Source of the DNA: J027 sp965215855
Lineage (GTDB): Bacteria > Chloroflexota > Anaerolineae > Aggregatilineales > J027
DNA length: 64,000 nucleotides
Assembly: GCA_965215855.1 (NCBI GenBank)
Contig: CBDCER010000003.1
Span: 186,001 to 250,000 of the forward strand
Direction of reading: 5' to 3'
Of the stretch, positions 8,574 through 17,294 are shown piece after piece. Position numbers and translations under genes: made by a program. Positions within the stretch are counted from its first letter, which is position 1. The number at the start of each line of letters is the position of its first letter. The notes beneath the pieces were generated by a model. It was given only the letters and a program-made list of their open reading frames with translations. It did not search any database and had not been told where the DNA came from.

Positions 8574-11061
8574 ATTCCTCATCACCCAACGGTGGGCAAT
8601 CACCATCAATCTCACGGACAACCGCTGATGATACCCAGCCCTCGATGGGTTCCCCATCTTCTGGTTCATACAACACAAAATACCAGATAACGCTGTCCGG
8701 GCCGCGCTCCTGATTATATACTTCAGCGACCTCGGTTACTGGGAAAACACCAATAATATCGCCACTCGGCGCATCGCGGATATTCACATTCCCCGCTGTG
8801 CTAGCAATCCGGCACAGATACTGCGGTTCTGGTGTGGGCGTTGGCGATGGCCTGAGAGTCGGCGTGGGAGAGGGCGGTTGGAAAGTGGCCGTCAGCGTGT
8901 CATATTGATCGAATGTGGCCTGTGCCTGTTCGGTTTGCGCGTTTCTGGTCTGGCTGGCCTGTTGGGTGCGGGCCGCGGCTGTACTGGTATTGTTGTTGTT
9001 CGCCTCATCTTGGGTCACGGTCAGGTCATTAGCACGTTGCGTCTCGATCTGGTTATTCAGTTGTTGCTCGGCGGTGGCGGTTATCAGCGCAATCGCGGCC
9101 TGCGTTTCGGCGGCGCTTGTCGCTGCTGCATTGGCTGTTGCGATCTGGTCTTCGGTTGATAGCGGCGTAGGAGTAGCAGTAGCCGTGTTAGTCACTGTCG
9201 ATGTTGCAGTTGCGGTATTCGTGGCGGTCGCTGTCGCCGTCGCCGTCGCGGTACTGGATGCTGTTGATGTTGGTGTGTCTGTTGGGAAAAACCCTCGTTC
9301 AATAGCGCCCCGATTCAAAAAAGCAATCACAGCAAACACCATGGCGACAATACCCACCAATCCCAAAATCCGCATCAAGCGCCGCTGCTTCAATTTACGA
9401 ATGTCATTTTCCAGACGCAGCAATTCGGTGCGACGCCCTAAAATACGGAACGGGTCTTCTTTGCAAATACTGAGCCAGCGCGTCGCAGCATCAATATCAT
9501 GGCGATCAATAGCGGCCTCGACCCGTTCCAGATGGCGTGACAGCAAATCACCCACCAGCATCTGATAACGCTGATCCTGGGCATGATGCCGCAATCCACT
9601 GAGCATCTGGCGGGCCTGGGCCAGCTCATTGTCAAAATTCTGGGCGATCAATCCCGCCGCTCGTTCCATCAACTGACGACCTTCGTGCAGTTCTCCGCTA
9701 AGTTGTTCGGCACGCCGCAGAGTCGCCATCGCCTGAGCATCTGCCGAGTCAAGATCAACCGCCGCTCCTAACAAGGATTTGGCTTCCTCAGCTAGACGGT
9801 ATTTCTCCTCAACTGAGATGGTGTTCTCGACACGCCCGACCAAGCTAGTTCCTTGATCAACCAGTTGCGTCTTGATGCTCTGGATACGGCGGTTGGTTTC
9901 GTCGGTAGTTTCTTGCAAACGGGGACTGTTAGGCAAAGTTTGGCGGATCATTGCCAACGTATTCAAAATCTCGACCAAATCTCTGGCACGTTCGGTTAGG
10001 CTGCCGCTAATCATCCCCAGGCGCACATTGGCTTTGTCAAACTGCTCCTGTACTTTGCGCAGCAACGCAATCCGCTCTTCAGCTTCCGGATAGTTGGGAA
10101 CCACTCCCAACGCCCCTCGATACTGTTGCAAAGCTCCCGACCAATCATCCCCTGCCAACAACCGATCCCCGTCGGCGATTAACTGGCGGGCCAGCGACAA
10201 ATCCTGGATTTCCAGTAAGGCCTGTTCCACGTCCCTCCAGCTATGGATACCAGCGCGAGCGGCAATTTCGCGTGCCTCACGGTACAAGCGCTCGGCTTCC
10301 TCATAGTTACCAGCACGGACCAATGAATTGGCCCTGTTATAAGCAACCCTGGCCTCAAAGGGAATGCGATGATCAGGCACAACACCACGCATCAGGTTGT
10401 CATCGGCTTTCTGCTGAAACTCGAGCGCCTGAACATGGTTAGGATCAGCGTCCAACAGCCGGTTCGCCAATTCCACCGTGCGAGCATAATCTCCCGCATA
10501 GTAGGTATCGGCGATCTCGGTCATCAGCGCCTCAATATTCACGTCGTCTGGTAGCGGTTGTGAGGCAGATGGAGGTGGTGATGGCGGAGTTGCCCATTCC
10601 ACTTCCGGTTTATCGTCTTCTTCTGCACCCTCTAATGGCGCTTCCGGTGTTTTCAGTCCATAGCGTTCCATCAAACCCTGTACTTTGAGGGCGTGTTGCG
10701 AACTACGCTGCCCGGCTTGCATCAACAGATCAAGTGTCTCGGCATTCTGCGGATCAAGATCAAGGGCTTCAGCTAAAATGTCGATAGCTTCATCCAGGTC
10801 TTGATCGTCGCCGGCGATTTCGATACGGATGCGTGCCCGCCGCAGCAAACTCCGCACCTGCCCCGTCGCGGGACTGCTGCTAACTCCCAGCCGTGACAAT
10901 TGACTGAATAGTTCACGGGCTTCTTCTTCGAACGGCGTGTTTTTGCTCTGCGCTAAGAGGTCACGGGCCTGAATTTCCAGGTCATGGGTATCAGCTCCGC
11001 TGGCAGGTAGTGCTTCGATCTGTTGTCGCAAGTTGTCTAACGCGGCACGTAGGTCGCTCAT
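8572..11061 (-). CDS. TPR/coiled-coil membrane protein with PT linker and SH3-like end
   Basis: An 829-residue protein, last gene of a three-gene operon (20 bp after the kinase-like gene). The cytoplasmic part (~1-555) is helical and includes TPR-like units (for example around 175-225 and 235-330) and coiled-coil stretches. One membrane helix lies at ~563-583. It is followed by a Thr/Ala-rich linker of repeated TAT units, a Gln/Asn/Ala-rich helical stretch and a Pro/Thr segment. The C-terminus (~755-829) is a bacterial SH3-like domain (NVNIRDAPSG and WYFVLYE...GWVSSAVV). The layout suggests a cytoplasmic scaffold tied to an outside binding module. With two kinase-like partners it probably belongs to one signalling or surface complex. 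No enzymatic motif was seen. Confidence 0.65.
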   Translation of the reverse strand: MSDLRAALDNLRQQIEALPASGADTHDLEIQARDLLAQSKNTPFEEEARELFSQLSRLGVSSSPATGQVRSLLRRARIRIEIAGDDQDLDEAIDILAEALDLDPQNAETLDLLMQAGQRSSQHALKVQGLMERYGLKTPEAPLEGAEEDDKPEVEWATPPSPPPSASQPLPDDVNIEALMTEIADTYYAGDYARTVELANRLLDADPNHVQALEFQQKADDNLMRGVVPDHRIPFEARVAYNRANSLVRAGNYEEAERLYREAREIAARAGIHSWRDVEQALLEIQDLSLARQLIADGDRLLAGDDWSGALQQYRGALGVVPNYPEAEERIALLRKVQEQFDKANVRLGMISGSLTERARDLVEILNTLAMIRQTLPNSPRLQETTDETNRRIQSIKTQLVDQGTSLVGRVENTISVEEKYRLAEEAKSLLGAAVDLDSADAQAMATLRRAEQLSGELHEGRQLMERAAGLIAQNFDNELAQARQMLSGLRHHAQDQRYQMLVGDLLSRHLERVEAAIDRHDIDAATRWLSICKEDPFRILGRRTELLRLENDIRKLKQRRLMRILGLVGIVAMVFAVIAFLNRGAIERGFFPTDTPTSTASSTATATATATATNTATATSTVTNTATATPTPLSTEDQIATANAAATSAAETQAAIALITATAEQQLNNQIETQRANDLTVTQDEANNNNTSTAAARTQQASQTRNAQTEQAQATFDQYDTLTATFQPPSPTPTLRPSPTPTPEPQYLCRIASTAGNVNIRDAPSGDIIGVFPVTEVAEVYNQERGPDSVIWYFVLYEPEDGEPIEGWVSSAVVREIDGDCPPLGDEE

Positions 11062-11081
11062 ATAGACTCCTAGAGTATCTA

Positions 11082-12209
11082 TTAGGGAATAACGCGGGCA
11101 TTCAGATAATCGTTAATGCCCTTCATCAGACGACGCAATTCGTCTTCAGTATCTTCATTGATGCCATCCAGCGTAGCAGCTTCCAGCAGCGATTCACGGG
11201 CTTCGCGGGCGAGTTCTGCGCTGGCTCGCAATTTTTGTAGTCCATCGCGCACATGCTCACGCGCCTGACTCAAAACCACATTTGGTATCTGATAGCGGAA
11301 TTCCCAACCAAAATGGGTGGCAATTTGCTCTATTTCGCTCAGAAATTCTGCAGCTGTGCGGATTTCCTGGCGAGCGCCGCGCTCCAGCCATTCTGTTACC
11401 AATGGACTGAGAGTCGGCTCCACGCTGAAATCGAGATGGGTGACATCCGTATAGCGAGCATCCACATCCTGTTGTCCAGCAGGCTGGGGGCGCAAATCTC
11501 CGCGTTGAGGCGAAAGTCCGGTGAAGATCGGGTACAAAATCCCCACGCACAGATTATGGATGTCTTTAACACAGCCCTGTTCCAATGCCGGCCCGCCATT
11601 CTCTAGATATTTGGAGCTATTCCAGTCAATAATGCGAAGTTTTTGCCCATCCCAATATACATGCTCCAACTTGTGATCCATGTACAGAATGTCGCGTTCG
11701 TGAGCATCGAACAGCAGTCGTCCGAATTGCATCGCCAGATCAAGACCCTCCTCAGTTGGCAAGCGGCGTCGTTGACCAGGTTGGGTCGGTTTCATCAGGT
11801 ACAACAGATTGTGGTTGCGCGACAGATTCTCTAGCGCAATATAGGGACGCCAACCACTTGCATTGTGGCTGAACAGGGCACTACGAAAACCATCTATATC
11901 TTTGCCAAACGGGCGAATTTCGCCATCAGCCGGATAGTCACCTGCCGCTGATAGAAAGCCGCAGTCGTAGAACCGCACTGGAATGGCGCTGACGGCTAAC
12001 ATGCGTTTCAACAAATCCACCTCATGCGCGAAAGCCTCAGCTTCCCAGCGCGGAGCAGCATCGGGTTCCAAATGTTCTGGGCGCATGACTTTCAACGCCA
12101 CCTGTCGCCCATCACGTCGGTCAATAGCCTCCAACACCCGTGCATAATGGCCCAATGCAAAGGTATCGATGAAGTTGCCGAGTGCATAAATGTCCGTGAT
12201 CTGTGGCAC
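11082..12209 (-). CDS. Protein-kinase-like protein
   Basis: A 375-residue soluble protein with a Hanks-type kinase fold over most of its length (~10-300). Visible motifs are an N-lobe Lys in VALKVM (~40), a catalytic-loop counterpart YMDHKLEHVYWDG in which HRD has become YMD but the Asp is kept, and an IIDWN motif in place of DFG. The loop Asn of normal kinases (HRDxxxxN) is His here. The C-terminal 75 residues are helical. Activity is therefore uncertain: key Lys and both Asp residues are present, but the metal-binding context is altered. It lies 10 bp downstream of the larger kinase-like gene and is almost certainly co-transcribed with it. The substrate is unknown. Confidence 0.65.
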   Translation of the reverse strand: MPQITDIYALGNFIDTFALGHYARVLEAIDRRDGRQVALKVMRPEHLEPDAAPRWEAEAFAHEVDLLKRMLAVSAIPVRFYDCGFLSAAGDYPADGEIRPFGKDIDGFRSALFSHNASGWRPYIALENLSRNHNLLYLMKPTQPGQRRRLPTEEGLDLAMQFGRLLFDAHERDILYMDHKLEHVYWDGQKLRIIDWNSSKYLENGGPALEQGCVKDIHNLCVGILYPIFTGLSPQRGDLRPQPAGQQDVDARYTDVTHLDFSVEPTLSPLVTEWLERGARQEIRTAAEFLSEIEQIATHFGWEFRYQIPNVVLSQAREHVRDGLQKLRASAELAREARESLLEAATLDGINEDTEDELRRLMKGINDYLNARVIP

Positions 12210-12219
12210 GATTGCCTTC

Positions 12220-15200
12220 CTATTGGATCGGCTGAAATTGATATTGCAGCCTCGATACTACGACAAAAACACCACCTCCAGAGGTATAGAGTACGGGAGT
12301 CAGAGGGATTCCGTCGCCAAATCGTGCAGCAGACTCACCAAGACGCTGATTATCGACAAACAATGTCAGCGTTCCATTGGTATTGCGAACCAGCCGAATT
12401 TCCACTACCAGATCGGTTGTGGGGAAGCTGGTTTCTTCAGTATAATTACCGTTTTCGTTGATACCCCAACCGATATGTCCAGGGCGTGGAATGCGGATCT
12501 CGCCCGCTGAACGATAGCCAGTATCGTTTTCCAGGCCAAAACCGAAGAACATATCAGGAATGTCCTCACCCAGCGATAATTGCATCTCAGCCTCTACTAC
12601 AACTAATCGTTCAGCGGCTTCGGTTCCATACGATGCTTGCAAAAAGGCCGGTGACATTTGTACCACAAGCGGCCCATCACCCACCGCCGTCCGGCTATTC
12701 CCTAATTGCCATAACCCGCCAGCCGCTGGCTTAAGCCAGTTAGGGTTCCAGTCCCATTCACCCGACGGTAGATTGTTCATTGTGCGAAGAACATCTTGCG
12801 GAAAGCCATCATCCTCGAAAGGCTCTGCGGTAGGGATAGCCGTAGTCGGGGCTGGTGTGTGTGTTGGGGAAGACATAGGAGTCTCGGTAGCAGTTGGCGG
12901 ATCAGTCGCTGTTGGCTCAGTAGTAGCGGTGTTGGATGCCGCTGGCTCAGTGGCGACCAGAACAGGCGTATCGGAGGCTTCAGCAGTGGTGGGCATTAGC
13001 GTGTTCGTTGGTTGTTCACGAGAGATCGTAGGCGATACCGACGCGCGTGTTGATACAGTTGCCGCCGATGCTGCACGATTTTCCGCCTCATCAGGTGTAT
13101 CATCCGAGCCGAATCCACCCAGTAGAGCAAACGCCAACACACCAATAATGACAACGCCAATTGCTGCCAGGGTCATCCACGGGATATTTGCTGACTGTGT
13201 GCCGACTTCATCCTCATAATAAACACCCTGGCGCTCTTCCCCAACGAAACCCGGCATATCATCGTCCGTCAGGATCTCTGCGTGATCTACAAACGCCTCA
13301 CTGGCCTCAGTAGCCACTTCACCTTCGATCACACTTTCATCAGTAGGTGATGTCATCTCAAAATCATCGGGTAGGTTTTGGATGACTTCGCGCCAAGCAC
13401 GAAACAAGCGATAAGTCGGATGCCGGTCGATAAATAGACCAGCAAAATGAGCTTGAAACGTGACTTGTTTCTCGCTTCGATCTAGTGTTGTGTCAATATA
13501 AGTATCCCGGACGGTGCGATAGGTAGAAAGCCACTGTTGAATTTGGTGGGCATGGTCGGGGCCGAGCAATTTCTCAGTAGATTCGATGATACTGACCATT
13601 ACTTGCTCCACCACTGGATTGGGTTCCAACACTTCGCCGGGGGCTGGGACAGTCGTTGAATGCGCGATTTCCTCCAATTTCAGGCGCGATGTGTGAAGAT
13701 TGGCCGCCGAGTCGCGCAATGGTTTCGTCCAGCGCCGCAAAGCTGTCAGATCAATTCCCGAATGCTCCTCGCCGCTTTCCAGCCGGGACAAAGCTGTATC
13801 AAACTCGTCGCGGGCCGAACGAAAATCTCCATCTTCCCAATTCCGCAATCCCACTTCCAGATGCCGCACAGCACGCTGCACATCCCCCAGCCACTGATCA
13901 GCTAACGGTTGATTGAGTAATGAACGTGCTGCCATCAGGTCTTCCGGAGATTGCACAGCATTTAGTGCCGTTTCAGCCTCCTGAAGTAATTTGCAGGCAG
14001 TCAGGTGTGTATCAAACTCAGCAAAGGTTGGATAAGATCGGCCATCAGCGATAGTCTTCAAAGCGGCTTCGCGCCAGAATCGTGCCCCCTCCAGGTCATT
14101 TTCCTGCATACACAGCATTCCGCGCCACGTATAGTGCAAAAAGAGAATGCGTAGCCCAGCACTACTGCTCTGGCGCATGACATCCACCAGGCCGCGCACC
14201 ATCGTTTTAAGATAAATCGTCTCAGAAGGCATCTGCTCGGTGAAATTCTCAAGCGCATTCGCCTCGCCAGGCAAAAACAGCGCCACAATATCCCGCTCAG
14301 AACGATCTGTCAGCGTATAATCCTTCGCGCCGCCTTTATCCAGCCATTCAGCCGGAATACTCGCCAGCCGAGCGAGGCGCTCAATGGCTTGTTGTTCGCC
14401 TTCGGCATCAGATGACAGCCGATTCGCCAGTTCTTTGACCTGCTTATACTTACCCTGATCCCACAATTTATAGCCATTGGCAAGCGACTGAGCCAGCTTC
14501 GCATTGGGGCTGAGTCCTTCAATATAGGGAGTGTCGGCCACCGTCTGCGCCATGTTGTTGGCCCAGGTCGCCAAATGAGGGCTTAATGCCTGCGTATGTT
14601 GTGCCAGGCCCACCAGATTGTCCCTAGCAATCACCCGACTGCCCAAAATCAAAGCATCCAGTGTCTCTATCCACAATGTCGATGCTGTTTGCAATGCCCC
14701 AAGCGCCGTGTGCAAATGCTGATCCGCCACATCTTCACCATAGGGCTTTAGCAGATTAACAACGCGCTCGAACCAGCCCTCCAAATCAGCGCCATTTGGT
14801 TTTGGTTTGAAAGCAGCCAGCGCCTCAATCGCTAAGTGAACCTCGTCAAAATAGTCCGCTATCAGGTCGAAAGCCTTGTTTTGTGGATCGATCTGGTAAG
14901 CGGCTTGCAATGCATCTTTAGCGCGAGTTGAGTCGCTGTAAACACAACGGCTGGCAGTTTCCAGATAGTTGAGAATAGCGGTGGTCGCATTTTGGGCACG
15001 GCTCAGGGCATCCTTCAGCCGGTCAGTCTCGGCAACAGTTTGCATCGCAGCCAGCTGTTCGGCAGCTCCCCGATAATTGCCGATGAATTCTTGAAGCAGC
15101 AGCATCTCAGGTTGACGATCCAAACGAGTTTGCACCACTGCCACATCTAACTGTTCATCATCCTGCAAACGCAATAGCGGCGGTCGCAACAAAACAACTT

Positions 15201-16464
15201 CGGAAACCAAAGCGGTTAATCGTTCAGCTATAAACTGGCTATCTTCGTCGCTGGCTGTTGCCAAAATCACACCGGCTTGTTGCGGATCACCGCGCAGCAA
15301 TTCGTCAATGGCGGGAGCCAATGCAGCCGGAGGCTCCGTTCGGTCATAAGATTCCAAATACTCAGCAGCGGCAGCGATAAACCGAATAATGGGAGCTGTT
15401 GCCTCGTCAGAATCTTGCAGCAAATCAAGCATCGTTTCGCTGGCTCGTGACCAATTGGCGGTATCCAGATAGATACGTCCGGCATCAATATTGCTTTGCA
15501 TTTTCAGGCGACGGAGTTCGGCAGTCACGGCTTCTCGCAACTGGCGAGTTTCAGGGTGTCCTGGGTCCGTTACCAAAGCATCATCAATACGTTCTGCCAA
15601 CTGTGCCAATTCTTGCTGATTGCGCGAGCTTTCCAGGCCATCCCGCACCTCGTCAAGCAATGTATTGCGACTGTCTTCCAATGGCTTGCGAATCTCGCGC
15701 AACTGTTGGCGGAGTTCAGCGATGGTTGTATAACGCCGTCGCAGATTGGGATGTGTGGCTTGGGTAATGACTGTTTGCAGCGCCGCTGGAACGTGGACCG
15801 CATCCAGGCCGAAAATGACCGCGTGATCGCCTTCGGGAGACGTATCACTATCAAGGCGCTTGCCACCCGTCATGATGAAATACAACAGTTCGCCGACCTG
15901 GAAAATATCGGCCTGGCGCGTGACGCTGTGCGCCCCACCCTCATCCAGCAACACAGCATTCCCCCAATCAATGACCTTCAGGCGATACGTGTCACGGTTC
16001 CAGAACAGATGCTTGGCATCCACGTCGTTATAGACAACTTGCTGGTCATGGGCACGTACCAACAAGTCAAGCAACTGATCCACAATGATCAACATTTCCA
16101 ACGTCGGCAGCCGTTCCTCGCGCTCCGCCAGTCCCAGCACCATATCGGCCACGATGCCACCTTCGGCCCGTTCCATCGCGATATATTCGTGCGTCTTGCC
16201 TCCAACGCGAAAGGTACCGGTCGTGTACAATTCGGTCAGGACCGGATGGCCGGATAGGCGCTCCAATGCTTTGCGCTCGGTGCGGATACTGACTTCCTGG
16301 GCAGCCCGCATGGGGGGCGCATCCTGGGGAGCTGGACGCTTAATAACTATGGGTGTATCACCATCCCAGGCGCGTAAAGTTTCCCCCGAACGTCCTCGCG
16401 GATAGATATGGTCATAGCGATAGCGGTTATCAAACGTGCCAAAGCGACGCGGTGTTTCCGACAT
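12220..16464 (-). CDS. Large kinase-like, TPR-like transmembrane protein
   Basis: First gene of the kinase operon, 1414 residues from ATG 16464. This start has GGAG six bases upstream and a promoter 28 bp further out; a longer frame reaches 16578 but would read through that promoter. Residues ~15-290 form a protein-kinase-like domain with the N-lobe Lys in VIKRP, a catalytic loop YNDVDAKHLFW (HRD replaced by YND, Asp kept) and VIDWG in place of DFG. Next come ~750 residues of helical, TPR-like repeats, one membrane helix (~1090-1112), a Thr/Pro/Ala linker and a C-terminal beta-rich domain of about 170 residues reminiscent of concanavalin/LamG-type folds. This is the layout of a receptor-like kinase with an outside sensor. 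Ligand and substrate are unknown. Confidence 0.65.
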   Translation of the reverse strand: MSETPRRFGTFDNRYRYDHIYPRGRSGETLRAWDGDTPIVIKRPAPQDAPPMRAAQEVSIRTERKALERLSGHPVLTELYTTGTFRVGGKTHEYIAMERAEGGIVADMVLGLAEREERLPTLEMLIIVDQLLDLLVRAHDQQVVYNDVDAKHLFWNRDTYRLKVIDWGNAVLLDEGGAHSVTRQADIFQVGELLYFIMTGGKRLDSDTSPEGDHAVIFGLDAVHVPAALQTVITQATHPNLRRRYTTIAELRQQLREIRKPLEDSRNTLLDEVRDGLESSRNQQELAQLAERIDDALVTDPGHPETRQLREAVTAELRRLKMQSNIDAGRIYLDTANWSRASETMLDLLQDSDEATAPIIRFIAAAAEYLESYDRTEPPAALAPAIDELLRGDPQQAGVILATASDEDSQFIAERLTALVSEVVLLRPPLLRLQDDEQLDVAVVQTRLDRQPEMLLLQEFIGNYRGAAEQLAAMQTVAETDRLKDALSRAQNATTAILNYLETASRCVYSDSTRAKDALQAAYQIDPQNKAFDLIADYFDEVHLAIEALAAFKPKPNGADLEGWFERVVNLLKPYGEDVADQHLHTALGALQTASTLWIETLDALILGSRVIARDNLVGLAQHTQALSPHLATWANNMAQTVADTPYIEGLSPNAKLAQSLANGYKLWDQGKYKQVKELANRLSSDAEGEQQAIERLARLASIPAEWLDKGGAKDYTLTDRSERDIVALFLPGEANALENFTEQMPSETIYLKTMVRGLVDVMRQSSSAGLRILFLHYTWRGMLCMQENDLEGARFWREAALKTIADGRSYPTFAEFDTHLTACKLLQEAETALNAVQSPEDLMAARSLLNQPLADQWLGDVQRAVRHLEVGLRNWEDGDFRSARDEFDTALSRLESGEEHSGIDLTALRRWTKPLRDSAANLHTSRLKLEEIAHSTTVPAPGEVLEPNPVVEQVMVSIIESTEKLLGPDHAHQIQQWLSTYRTVRDTYIDTTLDRSEKQVTFQAHFAGLFIDRHPTYRLFRAWREVIQNLPDDFEMTSPTDESVIEGEVATEASEAFVDHAEILTDDDMPGFVGEERQGVYYEDEVGTQSANIPWMTLAAIGVVIIGVLAFALLGGFGSDDTPDEAENRAASAATVSTRASVSPTISREQPTNTLMPTTAEASDTPVLVATEPAASNTATTEPTATDPPTATETPMSSPTHTPAPTTAIPTAEPFEDDGFPQDVLRTMNNLPSGEWDWNPNWLKPAAGGLWQLGNSRTAVGDGPLVVQMSPAFLQASYGTEAAERLVVVEAEMQLSLGEDIPDMFFGFGLENDTGYRSAGEIRIPRPGHIGWGINENGNYTEETSFPTTDLVVEIRLVRNTNGTLTLFVDNQRLGESAARFGDGIPLTPVLYTSGGGVFVVVSRLQYQFQPIQ

Positions 16465-16498
16465 GCGCGACTCCAGAAGTTGATCTAAGACAGGCTCT

Positions 16499-16527
16499 AT
16501 TGTACGCATCCCACGAGTTTGTTTCAA
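16499..16527 (-). promoter_or_regulatory. Promoter of the kinase operon
   Basis: Read on the minus strand, TTGAAA (16527-16522), a spacer of exactly 17 bases and TACAAT (16504-16499) form a good sigma70-type promoter. The start near 16492 gives a leader of about 28 bases with the GGAG ribosome site before ATG 16464. Its -35 box overlaps the -35 region of the divergent microcompartment promoter. Confidence 0.65.
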
Positions 16528-16551
16528 TGTTGGGCCATCTCCTGCTATAAT
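16523..16551 (+). promoter_or_regulatory. Promoter of the microcompartment operon
   Basis: An extended -10, TGCTATAAT (16543-16551), is preceded after 17 bases by a weak -35, TTCAAT (16523-16528). Transcription would start near 16558, about 25 bases before rpiB. The weak -35 shared with the divergent kinase promoter suggests that the two directions could compete or share a regulator. Confidence 0.6.
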
Positions 16552-16583
16552 CGCCTTCATATCAATAGGTTGTGACATAAACA

Positions 16584-17291
16584 ATGAACGAAGATCAGAT
16601 CCGAAAACTGGTGCGGGAAGCACTGGTACGCGAAATGGGCGGAGACAATCGTCCAATCATCACCGAAAAAGACATCAATGAGATAACCCCTGGCGGGCAT
16701 TTTCGCATTCCTCCTGGGGCCTTGGTGACACCATTAGCCCGTGAAGCCGCTATGATGCGTCGTATCGAACTCGTACCGCACGATGCTGGTCCGCTCCCCG
16801 AACCGGTTGCTGATAATCCTTCTGCAAAAGTAGTGACAATTGGGGCCGATCATGGTGGCTATCCATTGAAGGAAGCGTTGAAGACGTTTTTGAAGGCCGA
16901 GGGCTACAGTGTGCTAGATAAAGGCACACACACTCGCGATTCGGTAGACTATCCCGATTTCGCCCATGCGGTTGCGTTGGCGGTCAGTCAAGGCGAAGCA
17001 TGGCGTGGCATCTTGATCGACGGCGCAGGCATCGGGAGCGCGATGGCGGCTAATAAAGTGCCCAGCGTGCGAGCAGCGTTGTGCTATGATCAAGCGACAG
17101 CCGTCAATAGCCGCGAGCATAACAACGCCAATGTATTGACCCTCGGCGCGGGACTGATTGGCGAGAGTCTGGCGAAGCAAATCGTCAAAACGTGGCTGAC
17201 CACTGAATTTGGCGGTGGACGTCATGCCCGGCGTGTGAATAAAATCATGCAAATTGAGCGGCGTTATGCAAAAGGCCGCGCAGGAGAATAA
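16584..17291 (+). CDS. rpiB: Microcompartment-associated RpiB-type sugar-phosphate isomerase
   Basis: 235 residues, about 85 longer at the N-terminus than ordinary RpiB. Residues 1-19 form an amphipathic helix (MNEDQIRKLVREALVREMG) like the encapsulation peptides that target enzymes into microcompartments. Residues ~25-65 contain a motif (PPGALVTPLAREAA) resembling a short element seen near the N-terminus of other compartment-linked proteins such as EutT. The isomerase domain (~84-235) has IGADHGG, SREHNNAN (His179) and GGRH. RpiB interconverts ribose 5-phosphate and ribulose 5-phosphate. The catalytic Cys of the CGTGIG motif is Asp146 here (IDGAGIG), so substrate or mechanism may differ. No strong ribosome site is visible before ATG. 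First gene of the shell operon. Confidence 0.88.
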   Translation: MNEDQIRKLVREALVREMGGDNRPIITEKDINEITPGGHFRIPPGALVTPLAREAAMMRRIELVPHDAGPLPEPVADNPSAKVVTIGADHGGYPLKEALKTFLKAEGYSVLDKGTHTRDSVDYPDFAHAVALAVSQGEAWRGILIDGAGIGSAMAANKVPSVRAALCYDQATAVNSREHNNANVLTLGAGLIGESLAKQIVKTWLTTEFGGGRHARRVNKIMQIERRYAKGRAGE

Positions 17292-17294
17292 AGC

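Noticed and set aside
15496..16257. Open frame of ~250 codons opposite the kinase-like gene
   Set aside because: It mirrors the codon pattern of a strong minus-strand gene with kinase motifs, and it lacks a ribosome site and domain features.
16465..16578. Extra ~38 residues before the kinase-like protein (starts at 16578, 16560 or 16509)
   Set aside because: These starts have no good ribosome site and would lie on top of the -35/-10 boxes of both divergent promoters, while ATG 16464 has GGAG at the right distance. The longer form is still possible.
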